DNA of 64,000 nt. Origin: Brevibacillus massiliensis. Lineage in GTDB: Bacteria > Bacillota > Bacilli > Brevibacillales > Brevibacillaceae. The position numbers were made by a program, and so were the translations under genes. Location: the NCBI RefSeq assembly GCF_000311785.1, contig NZ_HE978545.1:114335-178334 (forward strand). The letters run 5' to 3'. Of the stretch, positions 54,420 to 62,973 are shown one piece after another. Position 1 is the stretch's first letter. Every line of letters starts with the position of its first letter. The notes below the pieces were generated by a model. That model was not told where the DNA came from and did no database searches. It saw nothing but the letters and a program-made list of their open reading frames with translations.

Positions 54420-55349
54420 TTGATCCGATACCTATCAAAGCGCGTCGTTTTCATGATCATTTCTTTGTTCTTGATTATTACCGCAACTTTCTTTCTCATG
54501 CGCGCCGTTCCCGGCGGCCCTTTTACTGGCGAGAAGGCTGTTCCCCCGGAGATTCAGGCTGCGCTTGACAAGTACTACGGACTGGACAAACCTGTATTTG
54601 AACAGTACATCGATTATCTGAAGAGGGTGATTACCTGGGATTTGGGCCCTTCGTTTAAAGAGAAATCATCTACCGTTAATGATATTATCAACCGGGGCTT
54701 CCCTGTTTCACTCCACCTCGGGATCCAAGCGCTGCTGATCGCCGTATTCGGCGGGATTAGCCTGGGGGTGCTGGCGGCGCTGCGCCACAACAAATCGGCG
54801 GATTACATCTCGATGCTCATCGCCGTTTTGGGGCTGTCCGTGCCCAGTTTTATTCTCGCGTCCTTTTACCAGTACATTTTTTCGATTAAACTGGGCTGGT
54901 TTCCGATTGCCCAGTGGGGAAGCTTTAAGCACACGGTGCTCCCCTCGTTCGCCTTGGCTGCTCTGCCGCTCGCCTTTATTGCCCGCCTGACGCGGTCCAA
55001 CATGCTGGAGATCATGAGCCAGGATTACATTAAAACGGCGAAGGCGAAAGGTTTGAGCACCTTTACCACGACAGTCAAACACGCGATTCGCAACGCTCTC
55101 CTGCCGGTCGTCTCTTACCTGGGGCCGCTCTCGGCAGGCGTTCTGACAGGGTCGTTCGTCATTGAACGGATCTTCGGAATTCCGGGACTTGGCCGGGAGT
55201 TCGTCCTGTCGATTTCCAATCGGGACTATACTGTCATCATGGGGACGACGGTGTTTTATTCGATTCTCTTGGTCGTGCTCGTCCTGCTTGTCGACATCTG
55301 CTACACATTGATCGATCCGCGAATTAAACTGACGGGTGGAAAGGAGTAG
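54420..55349 (+). CDS. Oligopeptide ABC transporter permease (OppB-like)
   Basis: The 309-residue protein has six membrane segments and the binding-protein-dependent permease signature ([26 protein letters not shown]), which contacts the ATPase. The N-terminal [22 protein letters not shown] is typical of OppB/DppB. AGGAGGTAG lies just upstream of TTG 54420. The next gene starts 8 bases downstream. Confidence 0.93.
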   Translation: MIRYLSKRVVFMIISLFLIITATFFLMRAVPGGPFTGEKAVPPEIQAALDKYYGLDKPVFEQYIDYLKRVITWDLGPSFKEKSSTVNDIINRGFPVSLHLGIQALLIAVFGGISLGVLAALRHNKSADYISMLIAVLGLSVPSFILASFYQYIFSIKLGWFPIAQWGSFKHTVLPSFALAALPLAFIARLTRSNMLEIMSQDYIKTAKAKGLSTFTTTVKHAIRNALLPVVSYLGPLSAGVLTGSFVIERIFGIPGLGREFVLSISNRDYTVIMGTTVFYSILLVVLVLLVDICYTLIDPRIKLTGGKE

Positions 55350-55356
55350 GATTCCC

Positions 55357-56271
55357 ATGCAATTGACGAAAGAACATTTCCAGCCGATATCGATGGATCT
55401 CCGTCAGGCGGAAGAAATCAAACGGCCCAGCCTCTCTTTTTGGCGCGATGCCTGGCGCCGTTTGCGCTCGAATAAAATTGCCATGATTTCGCTCGTATTT
55501 CTGGTGATCATTCTGATCGGCGCGATTTTTGTCCCGATGTTCAGCGGGCATAACTACTACTCGACTGATCTGGTGGGGAAAAACAAGCCCCCTTCCGGCG
55601 AGCACTGGTTCGGTACGGATGACCTCGGCCGCGATGTTTTCGTCCGCGTCTGGTACGGCGCCCGGATATCCTTGACTGTCGGGATCGCTGCTGCCTTGAT
55701 CGACCTGGTGATCGGGGTGATTTGGGGAGGCATTGCCGGTTACTTCGGCGGCCGAGTCGACGAGGTGATGATGCGGATTGCCGATATTATCTTTGCCGTG
55801 CCGTACCTTTTGGTCGTCATCTTGCTCATGGTCGTCTTCCAGCCTGGGGTCGTGACGATTATTTTGGCCATGGGGCTGACGGGATGGATCAATATGGCCC
55901 GGATCGTGCGCGGGCAGGTCCTGCAGCTAAAATCACAGGAGTATGTGCTTGCCGCCCTGTCCCTTGGCGCAGACAGCAAGCGAATCATCTTCAAACATTT
56001 GATTCCCAACGTCCTTGGGCCGATTCTCGTCACGCTGAGCTTGTCCGTGCCAACGGCAATCTTTAGCGAATCGTTCCTCTCCTTCCTCGGACTGGGGGTA
56101 TCCGCTCCGGTCGCATCCTGGGGGACGATGGCTTCAGACGGGCTGCCGGCGATGAGGTACTACCCGTGGCGCCTGATGTTTCCGGCTGTCTTTATCAGCT
56201 TGACGATGCTGGCCTTTAACCTGCTCGGCGACGGGATTCGCGATGCGGTTGACCCGCGTCTGCGCAAATAG
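55357..56271 (+). CDS. Oligopeptide ABC transporter permease (OppC-like)
   Basis: The 304-residue permease has an N-terminal cytoplasmic part, six membrane segments and the EAA-like loop VRGQVLQLKSQEYVLAALSLGAD. The PSGEHWFGTDDLGRDVFVRVWYG segment is a strong OppC/DppC mark. AAGGAGTAGG lies upstream of ATG 55357; the open frame at 55336 overlaps the previous gene and is not needed. Confidence 0.93.
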   Translation: MQLTKEHFQPISMDLRQAEEIKRPSLSFWRDAWRRLRSNKIAMISLVFLVIILIGAIFVPMFSGHNYYSTDLVGKNKPPSGEHWFGTDDLGRDVFVRVWYGARISLTVGIAAALIDLVIGVIWGGIAGYFGGRVDEVMMRIADIIFAVPYLLVVILLMVVFQPGVVTIILAMGLTGWINMARIVRGQVLQLKSQEYVLAALSLGADSKRIIFKHLIPNVLGPILVTLSLSVPTAIFSESFLSFLGLGVSAPVASWGTMASDGLPAMRYYPWRLMFPAVFISLTMLAFNLLGDGIRDAVDPRLRK

Positions 56272-56283
56272 GAGGAGAACGCA

Positions 56284-57279
56284 ATGGAGCGCATACTTGA
56301 AGTAAAAGACTTGCATGTTTCTTTCCACACCTATGCCGGAGAAGTAAAAGCTGTGCGCGGCGTCAACTTTCACGTGAATCGCGGGGAAGCAGTCGCGATC
56401 GTCGGGGAGTCTGGCTGCGGCAAATCCGTCACCGCCCAATCGATCATGAAACTCATCCCGATGCCTCCCGGCGAGTTTAAGGCAGGTCAAATCCTGTTTA
56501 ACGGCGAGGATATTGTGACCAAGTCCAATAAAGAAATGGAGTCGATTCGCGGGAAGGAGATCGGCATGATTTTCCAGGACCCGATGACATCGCTCAACCC
56601 AACCATGACGATCGGAAATCAGATCATGGAAGGTTTGATGAAACACCAAAGCATGGGGCGCACGGCAGCGCGCGAACGGGCGATTGAGCTGTTGACGCTG
56701 GTCGGCATTCCGCAGCCGGAGCGGCGCGTGCAGCAGTACCCCCACGAGTTTTCCGGCGGGATGCGCCAGCGGGCGATGATCGCAATCGCACTGGCCTGTT
56801 CGCCGAAACTCTTGATCGCCGATGAACCCACTACCGCTCTGGATGTGACGATCCAGGCCCAGATTCTTGAATTGATGAAAGATTTACAGAAGAAAACCGA
56901 TACATCGATCATCCTGATTACCCATGACCTGGGCGTTGTCGCGGAGATGTGCGACCGCGTCATCGTCATGTACGCCGGCAAGGTGATCGAAACGGGCACG
57001 GTTGACGATATTTTTTACAATCCGCAGCACCCGTACACCAAAGGGCTGCTTCATTCCGTCCCGCGCCTCGACCTCAACCGGAACGAGCCGCTGACGCCGA
57101 TTTTCGGCACCCCGCCGGATTTGTTGAAGCCTCCGGTCGGCTGCGGTTTTACCGCGCGCTGCGACTCTGCGATGCGCATCTGCCGCGAAGCGGATCCCGA
57201 GATGACAGAAGTCAGCAGAACCCAGCGCTGTGCTTGCTGGCTGCAGCATCCGCTGGCGAAATCGCGCGTGGGCTCGTAG
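56284..57279 (+). CDS. Oligopeptide ABC transporter ATPase (OppD-like)
   Basis: The 331-residue ATPase has Walker A GESGCGKS, signature [12 protein letters not shown], Walker [13 protein letters not shown] and the H-loop THDLG. The C-terminal oligopeptide/dipeptide extension carries cysteines ([22 protein letters not shown]) that can bind an iron-sulfur cluster in this family. It pairs with the OppF-like ATPase. Confidence 0.94.
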   Translation: MERILEVKDLHVSFHTYAGEVKAVRGVNFHVNRGEAVAIVGESGCGKSVTAQSIMKLIPMPPGEFKAGQILFNGEDIVTKSNKEMESIRGKEIGMIFQDPMTSLNPTMTIGNQIMEGLMKHQSMGRTAARERAIELLTLVGIPQPERRVQQYPHEFSGGMRQRAMIAIALACSPKLLIADEPTTALDVTIQAQILELMKDLQKKTDTSIILITHDLGVVAEMCDRVIVMYAGKVIETGTVDDIFYNPQHPYTKGLLHSVPRLDLNRNEPLTPIFGTPPDLLKPPVGCGFTARCDSAMRICREADPEMTEVSRTQRCACWLQHPLAKSRVGS

Positions 57280-57295
57280 AATGGAGGGAAAAGCT

Positions 57296-58255
57296 GTGGA
57301 AAAACGCGATACATTGATTGAAGTCCGCAACTTGAAAAAGTTTTTTAAAGTAGGGGACAATACGCTAAAGGCGGTTAACGACTTGACGTTTGACATCAAG
57401 CGCGGTGAAACCTTAGGCGTCGTTGGCGAGTCCGGCTGCGGCAAGTCTACCGCCGGCCGCACGATGCTGCGCCTGTACGAGCCTACGTCGGGTGAAGTGC
57501 TGTTTGAAGGGAAAAACATCAACAAGCTGAACCGGCAGGAGCTAAAGGCGATGCGGCGCAACATGCAGATGATCTTCCAGGATCCGTACGCATCGCTTAA
57601 TCCGCGGATGACGGTTGCCGATATCATCGGCGAAGCGCTGGACATCCACAACCTGGCGTCCGGTGCGAAACGGAAGGAACGGATTCAGGAACTGCTCTCG
57701 CTGGTCAGTTTAAATCCGGAGCACATGAACCGGTTCCCCCATGAGTTTTCCGGCGGCCAGCGCCAGCGTATCGGGATCGCCCGGGCGTTGGCGGTCGAAC
57801 CCAAATTCATCGTCTGCGACGAGCCCATCTCCGCGCTTGACGTGTCGGTTCAAGCCCAGGTCGTCAACCTCCTGGAACAGTTGCAGGAAAAAATGGGGTT
57901 AACGTACATGTTTATCGCCCACGACCTGTCGATGGTAAAATACATCTCCGATCGGGTCGCCGTGATGTACCTGGGAAAAATGGTGGAGCTGGCAGACAGC
58001 GAAGCCCTTTACGAGAATCCGCTTCACCCTTATACCCAGGCTCTTTTGTCAGCCATCCCGATTCCCGATCCGGAAGTGGAACGGAAGCGCGAGCGCATCG
58101 TCTTGCAAGGGGATGTGCCAAGCCCGATGAACCCGCCGAGCGGCTGTCATTTCCGCACTCGCTGCCCGAAGGCGATGCCGGAGTGCGCCGCGATGGAACC
58201 GGTCTGGAAGGAAGTAAAACCAGGCCACTGGGCAGCCTGCCATCTGTTCAATTAA
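57296..58255 (+). CDS. Oligopeptide ABC transporter ATPase (OppF-like)
   Basis: The 319-residue ATPase has Walker [10 protein letters not shown], signature [12 protein letters not shown], Walker [13 protein letters not shown] and H-loop AHDLS, plus the C-terminal cysteine-bearing extension ([15 protein letters not shown]). GTG 57296 has GGAGGGAAAAG upstream; ATG 57281 in the same frame is an alternative. It ends the opp-like operon and a terminator follows. Confidence 0.94.
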   Translation: MEKRDTLIEVRNLKKFFKVGDNTLKAVNDLTFDIKRGETLGVVGESGCGKSTAGRTMLRLYEPTSGEVLFEGKNINKLNRQELKAMRRNMQMIFQDPYASLNPRMTVADIIGEALDIHNLASGAKRKERIQELLSLVSLNPEHMNRFPHEFSGGQRQRIGIARALAVEPKFIVCDEPISALDVSVQAQVVNLLEQLQEKMGLTYMFIAHDLSMVKYISDRVAVMYLGKMVELADSEALYENPLHPYTQALLSAIPIPDPEVERKRERIVLQGDVPSPMNPPSGCHFRTRCPKAMPECAAMEPVWKEVKPGHWAACHLFN

Positions 58256-58278
58256 TCCAAATCGAGCCACCCTGTTCA

Positions 58279-58312
58279 AACCTCCTTTTTCAAAGTGGAA
58301 AGGAGGTTTTTT
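58279..58312 (+). terminator. Terminator of the oligopeptide transporter operon
   Basis: AACCTCCTTT (58279-58288) and AAAGGAGGTT (58299-58308) form a perfect 10-base stem, followed by T4. Confidence 0.93.
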
Positions 58313-58317
58313 GTTGT

Positions 58318-58346
58318 GAATATTTTCCTTTGGCGATGGGGAGACT
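58318..58346 (+). promoter_or_regulatory. SigF-type promoter of dacF
   Basis: GAATA (58318-58322), a 15-base spacer and GGGGAGACT (58338-58346) fit the SigF consensus -10 GGNRANANT perfectly and its -35 nearly. In B. subtilis dacF is forespore-specific. The promoter overlaps the upstream ATG 58353, which supports ATG 58377 as the start of translation. Confidence 0.65.
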
Positions 58347-58376
58347 AGGATCATGAAATGGAGGGAAAAAAGCGTT

Positions 58377-59546
58377 ATGAAAAGGTTCTGCCGCATCGTG
58401 ATCACAAGTCTCATCAGCTTCGCCTTCTTTTCCTCATCAGCTTTTGCAGCGTCTGAATCAGGGGTAAATATGGCACCGCGGGCCAAATCGGCCATTTTGA
58501 TGGAGATGGATTCGGGAACTGTCCTCTATGAAAAAAAACCGGATGAAAAACTGGCGCCGGCCAGCATTACGAAGGTCATGACGATGCTCTTGATCATGGA
58601 AGCCATCGATCGGGGCGAATTGAAGCTGACAGACCAGGTTCGCACCAGTGAACGGGCCGCCTCCATGGGAGGATCGCAGATTTTTCTGCAACCCGGTGAA
58701 GTCATGACGGTAGAAGACATGATCAAGGGGATCGCCATCGCGTCCGCAAACGATGCTTCCGTAGCCATGGCAGAACACATCGGGGGCACGGAAGAAGCGT
58801 TTGTCGCCAGGATGAACGAACGGGCCAAACAGCTCGGCATGAACAACACCCATTTCGTCAACTCCAACGGCCTGCCATCTCCCGACCACTACTCGACGGC
58901 ACGCGATATTGCCATCATGTCGAGAGAACTGTTAAAACATGAAATTATCACCAAATACACTGGGATTTATCAGGATTACCTGCGCAAAGACAGTTCCAAT
59001 CCGTTTTGGCTGGTAAACACCAATCGGCTTGTCCGCTTTTTCGAGGGCGTTGACGGATTGAAGACAGGCTATACGTCCGAAGCGCGTTACTGCCTGGCGG
59101 CGACAGCGAAGCGAAACAACATGCGCCTTGTCGCGGTCGTGCTGGGAGAGCCGGACGCGAAGACCCGCAACAGCGAGGTAGGGGCGATGTTTACCTATGG
59201 CTTTAATCACTTTCAGGTGTTCCCGCTCTACAAAAAAGGGGACGTCATTCAAATCGCCCAGGTGGACAAAGGCAAGCGTCCCACCGTCAACATTGTCACC
59301 TCGCAGCCGGTCAGCCTGCTGGCCAAAAAAGGAGAAAAGCCGGATGCGTTCTCGAAGGATATCGTCATGCTGCCTTCCCTGCAAGCACCGGTAAAGAAGA
59401 CGGATGTCGTCGGACACATCTTTATCAAAAAAGACGGCAAGGAAATTGCGAGGATTGACCTGCGTCCGGATCAGACGATTGAGCAGGCCGGCATGTGGGA
59501 GATTCTGAAGCGTTCAACCAGAAAAATTCTCATCAGTTACGAGTGA
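58377..59546 (+). CDS. dacF: D-alanyl-D-alanine carboxypeptidase DacF
   Basis: The 389-residue penicillin-binding protein trims peptide side chains during spore cortex formation. It has a signal peptide (CRIVITSLISFAFFSSSAFA), the active-site SxxK in ASITKVM, the SAN motif in IASANDAS and KTG in GLKTGYTSEA, with a C-terminal membrane-binding part. ATG 58377 has GGAGGG 11 bases upstream, while ATG 58353 lies in the promoter. It precedes spoIIAA as in B. subtilis. Confidence 0.92.
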   Translation: MKRFCRIVITSLISFAFFSSSAFAASESGVNMAPRAKSAILMEMDSGTVLYEKKPDEKLAPASITKVMTMLLIMEAIDRGELKLTDQVRTSERAASMGGSQIFLQPGEVMTVEDMIKGIAIASANDASVAMAEHIGGTEEAFVARMNERAKQLGMNNTHFVNSNGLPSPDHYSTARDIAIMSRELLKHEIITKYTGIYQDYLRKDSSNPFWLVNTNRLVRFFEGVDGLKTGYTSEARYCLAATAKRNNMRLVAVVLGEPDAKTRNSEVGAMFTYGFNHFQVFPLYKKGDVIQIAQVDKGKRPTVNIVTSQPVSLLAKKGEKPDAFSKDIVMLPSLQAPVKKTDVVGHIFIKKDGKEIARIDLRPDQTIEQAGMWEILKRSTRKILISYE

Positions 59547-59571
59547 CAGCAAGACCATTCGCGAAAAGAAT

Positions 59572-59612
59572 CGAGATGCCTCGAAATAACTGGTGGGCTT
59601 CTCGGTTTTTTT
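59572..59612 (+). terminator. Terminator of dacF
   Basis: CGAGATGCC (59572-59580) pairs imperfectly with GGGCTTCTCG (59595-59604), followed by G and a T7 run. It should limit read-through into spoIIAA so that the sigF operon relies mainly on its own promoter. Confidence 0.65.
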
Positions 59613-59619
59613 GTTCTTT

Positions 59620-59658
59620 TGTCGACTGGCAGGAAATGGCTTTTGATGTGAAGAATGA
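59620..59658 (+). promoter_or_regulatory. SigH-type promoter and 0A box upstream of spoIIAA
   Basis: TGTCGAC (59620-59626) is a 0A box with one mismatch. GCAGGAAAT (59629-59637), a 12-base spacer and GAAGAATGA (59650-59658) fit the SigH consensus (-35 RNAGGAWWW, -10 RNNGAAT). The known spoIIA operon is transcribed by SigH with Spo0A~P. Confidence 0.72.
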
Positions 59659-59694
59659 GAGAGGAACAACGGGAAGAAGGAGAGTGTATGGCAG

Positions 59695-60045
59695 ATGAGT
59701 CTTACCATCGATATGGAAACCAAAAACGACGTGTTAGTCGTCAGGCTCCGCGGGGAACTGGATCATCACACGGCGGATGAACTGCGCAGCAAGGTGGATG
59801 AGGCGCTGAAAGGGCCGCAAATCCGCCACATTGTCCTGAGTCTGGCCGACTTGGGGTTCATGGACAGCTCTGGCATTGGCGTGATCCTGGGACGTTACAA
59901 GCAGATCTCGGCGCGCTCGGGCGAAATGGTGGTCTGTTCGATCAATCCGACCATCCAGCGCATTTTTGAAATGTCAGGCTTGTTTAAAGTCATCAAGTTT
60001 CGCGAAAGCGAAGCGGAAGCCCTCACGGTACTGGGGGTGGCGTAA
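59695..60045 (+). CDS. spoIIAA: Anti-sigma F factor antagonist SpoIIAA
   Basis: The 116-residue STAS protein frees SigF from SpoIIAB in the forespore. The phosphorylation site is in [16 protein letters not shown] 59695 has GAAGGAGAG upstream. It is the first gene of spoIIAA-spoIIAB-sigF. Confidence 0.95.
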   Translation: MSLTIDMETKNDVLVVRLRGELDHHTADELRSKVDEALKGPQIRHIVLSLADLGFMDSSGIGVILGRYKQISARSGEMVVCSINPTIQRIFEMSGLFKVIKFRESEAEALTVLGVA

Positions 60046-60046
60046 C

Positions 60047-60493
60047 GTGAATAAGCAAAACTTTATGAATCTGGAGTTTGCCGCTCTAAGTCAAAATGAG
60101 TCATTTGCCCGGGTAGCCGTCGCCTCTTTTCTTTCCCAATTGGACGTTACGATGGAGGAGTTGGAGGAGATCAAGACGGTGGTGTCGGAGGCCGTAACCA
60201 ATGCTATCATCCACGGCTACGAGGACGATCCTTCCGGAATTGTGTACATTCACGTCTCTTACAACGATGGACTCGTCGAGTTGACGATCGAGGACAAAGG
60301 GAAAGGGATTGACGATGTCGGGCTTGCGATGCAGCCGCTGTACACGTCAAAACCTGAACTGGAGCGTTCCGGGATGGGCTTTACCATTATGGAGAATTTC
60401 ATGGACTCGCTGGAGGTGGCGACAGGCGTCGGCAGCGGCACGAAGGTTCGCCTGACGAAGCGCCTTTCCTTTAGGGCAGCCATGCAAAATTAG
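60047..60493 (+). CDS. spoIIAB: Anti-sigma F factor/kinase SpoIIAB
   Basis: The 148-residue GHKL-ATPase phosphorylates SpoIIAA and binds SigF. Motifs: [14 protein letters not shown] (N box), EDKGKGIDD (G1) and [13 protein letters not shown] (G2). GTG 60047 starts one base after the spoIIAA stop; GGGGGTGG lies upstream. Length is standard. Confidence 0.95.
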   Translation: MNKQNFMNLEFAALSQNESFARVAVASFLSQLDVTMEELEEIKTVVSEAVTNAIIHGYEDDPSGIVYIHVSYNDGLVELTIEDKGKGIDDVGLAMQPLYTSKPELERSGMGFTIMENFMDSLEVATGVGSGTKVRLTKRLSFRAAMQN

Positions 60494-60503
60494 GGGTAAT
60501 GCC

Positions 60504-61259
60504 ATGGGAGCAGATATTAAAAATGCAAGTCATCCATTTTTGAACAACGACCAGGTGAAAGAGTTGATCGCCAGGAGTCAAGACGGCGATACCGAGGCCC
60601 GTGAAATGCTGGTGAACAGCAACATCCGACTGGTCTGGTCGGTCGTGCAGCGGTTTATCAATCGCGGGTATGAAGCGGACGACCTCTTTCAAATCGGCTG
60701 CATCGGCTTGCTCAAGGCGGTGGATAAGTTTGATCTGAACTACGACGTCAAGTTCTCCACGTATGCCGTGCCGATGATCATCGGTGAGATCCAGCGGTTT
60801 CTGCGCGACGACGGAACGGTCAAGGTCAGCCGTTCGCTCAAGGAGACCGCCAACCGCGTGCGCCGGACAAAGGATGAGTTGTACAAGGACCTGGGGCGTT
60901 CACCCACAGTAGGCGAAGTGGCGGAGGTGCTCGGAATCAGCCCGGAAGAAGTCGTCTTTGCCCAGGAGGCGAGCCGTGCCCCGTCATCCATTCACGAAAC
61001 GGTGTTTGAGAACGACGGCGACCCGATCACCTTGATGGATCAGATTGCCGACGAGAGCATGGGCAAGTGGTTTGAACAGATTGCGCTGAAAGATGCGATC
61101 AGCAGATTGACAGAGCGGGAGCAGCTGATCGTCTACCTGCGCTATTACAAAGACCAGACCCAGTCTGAAGTGGCGGAGCGGCTGGGCATTTCACAAGTGC
61201 AGGTATCCCGACTGGAAAAACGCATCCTGCAAACCATTCGCGACCAGATTGAGCTGTAA
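60504..61259 (+). CDS. sigF: Sporulation sigma factor SigF
   Basis: The 251-residue sigma-70 family protein has region 2 (NIRLVWSVVQRFINRGYEADDLFQIGCIGLLKAVDKFD), region 3 (VSRSLKETANRVRRTKDELYKDLGRSPTVGEVAEVLG) and region 4 with helix-turn-helix (DQTQSEVAERLGISQVQVSRLEKRIL). It drives the first compartment-specific gene expression in the forespore. It closes the spoIIA operon. Confidence 0.96.
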   Translation: MGADIKNASHPFLNNDQVKELIARSQDGDTEAREMLVNSNIRLVWSVVQRFINRGYEADDLFQIGCIGLLKAVDKFDLNYDVKFSTYAVPMIIGEIQRFLRDDGTVKVSRSLKETANRVRRTKDELYKDLGRSPTVGEVAEVLGISPEEVVFAQEASRAPSSIHETVFENDGDPITLMDQIADESMGKWFEQIALKDAISRLTEREQLIVYLRYYKDQTQSEVAERLGISQVQVSRLEKRILQTIRDQIEL

Positions 61260-61278
61260 GCTCAATCGGTCGCTTATT

Positions 61279-61308
61279 GCATTTTCTGGCAGACATGGGC
61301 GCATACTA
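61279..61308 (+). promoter_or_regulatory. SigG-type promoter of spoVA
   Basis: GCATT (61279-61283), an 18-base spacer and CATACTA (61302-61308) fit the SigG consensus (GHATR-N17/18-CATNNTA) with one mismatch in -35. The spoVA operon is SigG-dependent in B. subtilis. Confidence 0.7.
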
Positions 61309-61336
61309 ACCGGTACACGGACAAGGGGGGAGTCGA

Positions 61337-61948
61337 ATGGAAGCACCTTTATTCCTGCGGCTGAGAAGGAGACTGTCCGTTCAGCCGGGTGCCGTTGTAA
61401 CGATGGGCGACATCTGCCAGCTGTATTGGGATGGCGTGCAGGAAGAGCATCTGCGCAGGCTGCCGGTCTACCAGGTAAAGCCGGAGGATGGAGACTTGTT
61501 GGTGATCGACATCATGCAAGTGGTGAAAAAGCTGCGCACGATGTACCCGGACATCCAACTTGAGATCCAGGGTGCCCCGCAGGTGATTGTCGAAGTGATC
61601 AGCAGGCGCAAAAGGCCTAACATTGTATTGGTCGCATTGGTCTGGCTTGTGTTGTTTATCGGCTCGGGACTCGCCATTATGAACTTCCATACGGATGTAA
61701 GCATGCCTGAAGTGCACCAGCGCCTTTACTACCTGATCACCGGACGGGCCGAGAGTCAACCGCTGCTCATGCAAATCCCGTATTCGCTGGGAATCGCTTT
61801 GGGCATGATTCTGTTTTTTAACCATTTCTTCCAAAAGCGCATCAACGAGGAGCCAAGTCCGTTGGAAGTAGAGTTGTTTTTATATCAACAGAATGTCGAC
61901 CAGTATTACATTCAACATGAGAACAAGGAGAATGAAAAGATGAAGTGA
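61337..61948 (+). CDS. spoVAA: Stage V sporulation protein AA
   Basis: The 203-residue protein has an N-terminal soluble part and two membrane segments (IVLVALVWLVLFIGSGLAIMNF and PYSLGIALGMILFFNHFF). It is part of the SpoVA channel that moves Ca2+-dipicolinic acid through the inner forespore membrane. GGGGGGAG precedes ATG 61337. The stop overlaps the next start (TGATG). Confidence 0.92.
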   Translation: MEAPLFLRLRRRLSVQPGAVVTMGDICQLYWDGVQEEHLRRLPVYQVKPEDGDLLVIDIMQVVKKLRTMYPDIQLEIQGAPQVIVEVISRRKRPNIVLVALVWLVLFIGSGLAIMNFHTDVSMPEVHQRLYYLITGRAESQPLLMQIPYSLGIALGMILFFNHFFQKRINEEPSPLEVELFLYQQNVDQYYIQHENKENEKMK

Positions 61949-62367
61949 TGAAGCTGCTGCTGGATGGACTTTTGGTGATCGTTGGACTTAGCGGTGGATT
62001 TGCTGTGGGCGGGGGGCTGGTCGCCTTCATCACGGTGCTCGATATCATCCCGAGGTTGACCCAATTGACGAATTCCCGCTCTTATATTCGGGCGTACGAA
62101 TGGGCGCTTATTTCCGGTGCGCTCTTTTTTACGGTGATCGATTTCTTCTCCCTCTCGTTTCGCTTGGCCGAGCTGGTGACTGCCCTCGTGGGACTGTTTG
62201 CCGGGGTATTTGTCGGGACGCTTGCGGCCGGCCTGACGGAAGTGCTGAATGTCTTTCCCATTTTGGCGAAGCGGCTTTCGATGACTGACTTTATCCTCTC
62301 TTTCTTGATGGCGATGGTGGCAGGCAAATTGCTTGGATCCTTGGTGCAGTGGCTTTTCCGCCTATGA
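61948..62367 (+). CDS. spoVAB: Stage V sporulation protein AB
   Basis: The protein (139 residues from ATG 61948; GTG 61945 would add one) is highly hydrophobic, with about four membrane segments. VGGGLVAFITVLDIIPRLTQLT and LFAGVFVGTLAAGLTEVLNVFP fit the SpoVAB family. Being coupled to spoVAA agrees with co-expression. Confidence 0.92.
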   Translation: MKLLLDGLLVIVGLSGGFAVGGGLVAFITVLDIIPRLTQLTNSRSYIRAYEWALISGALFFTVIDFFSLSFRLAELVTALVGLFAGVFVGTLAAGLTEVLNVFPILAKRLSMTDFILSFLMAMVAGKLLGSLVQWLFRL

Positions 62368-62466
62368 TTTGGCAGCAGGGGAGAGCTCATAGAACGGACA
62401 AGAGTAGGAAAAATATCGTAACGGAAGGGAAAGGGAAAATACCTTCAGAAAGGAAGTGGATGTTCA

Positions 62467-62952
62467 TTGGCAACCAAGACAAAACAAGATCCGGACCTAA
62501 AGATGACCAAAGCGCTCTATCAGCAGCATGCGGCGAAGTACCAGCCGCAGCGCAACGTCCTGCTGAACTCATGGCGTGCGTTTTGGGTCGGCGGTACGAT
62601 CTGTCTTTTGGGACAGGTGATTCAGAAGTTCTATATGAGTGTCTTTGACTTCACGGATAAAACGGCGGGAAATCCGACGGTGGCGACGCTGATTTTCATC
62701 TCTGTGCTGTTGACCGGTTTTGGCGTGTATGACAACATCGGGCAATACGCTGGAGCGGGATCGGCTGTTCCGGTTACCGGATTCGCCAATTCAATTGCTT
62801 CGGCTGCAATCGAACACCGCAGCGAAGGGTACGTGCTGGGGGTCGGAGGCAACATGTTTAAACTGGCCGGTTCGGTAATCGTCTTCGGCGTCGTAGCCGC
62901 ATTTGTTGCAGCGTTGATCAAAACGCTGATGCGAATGATCTGGCCGGGCTGA
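62467..62952 (+). CDS. spoVAC: Stage V sporulation protein AC
   Basis: The 161-residue membrane protein shows the SpoVAC pattern (NAWRAF-like LNSWRAFWVGGTICLLGQ; GSAVPVTGFANSIASAAIEHRSEGYVLGVGGNMFKLAGSVI). It has four hydrophobic segments and is thought to form a mechanosensitive channel in germination. TTG 62467 has AGAAAGGAAG upstream. Confidence 0.94.
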   Translation: MATKTKQDPDLKMTKALYQQHAAKYQPQRNVLLNSWRAFWVGGTICLLGQVIQKFYMSVFDFTDKTAGNPTVATLIFISVLLTGFGVYDNIGQYAGAGSAVPVTGFANSIASAAIEHRSEGYVLGVGGNMFKLAGSVIVFGVVAAFVAALIKTLMRMIWPG

Positions 62953-62973
62953 TAGAAAGAGGGGGGGTTAAGT

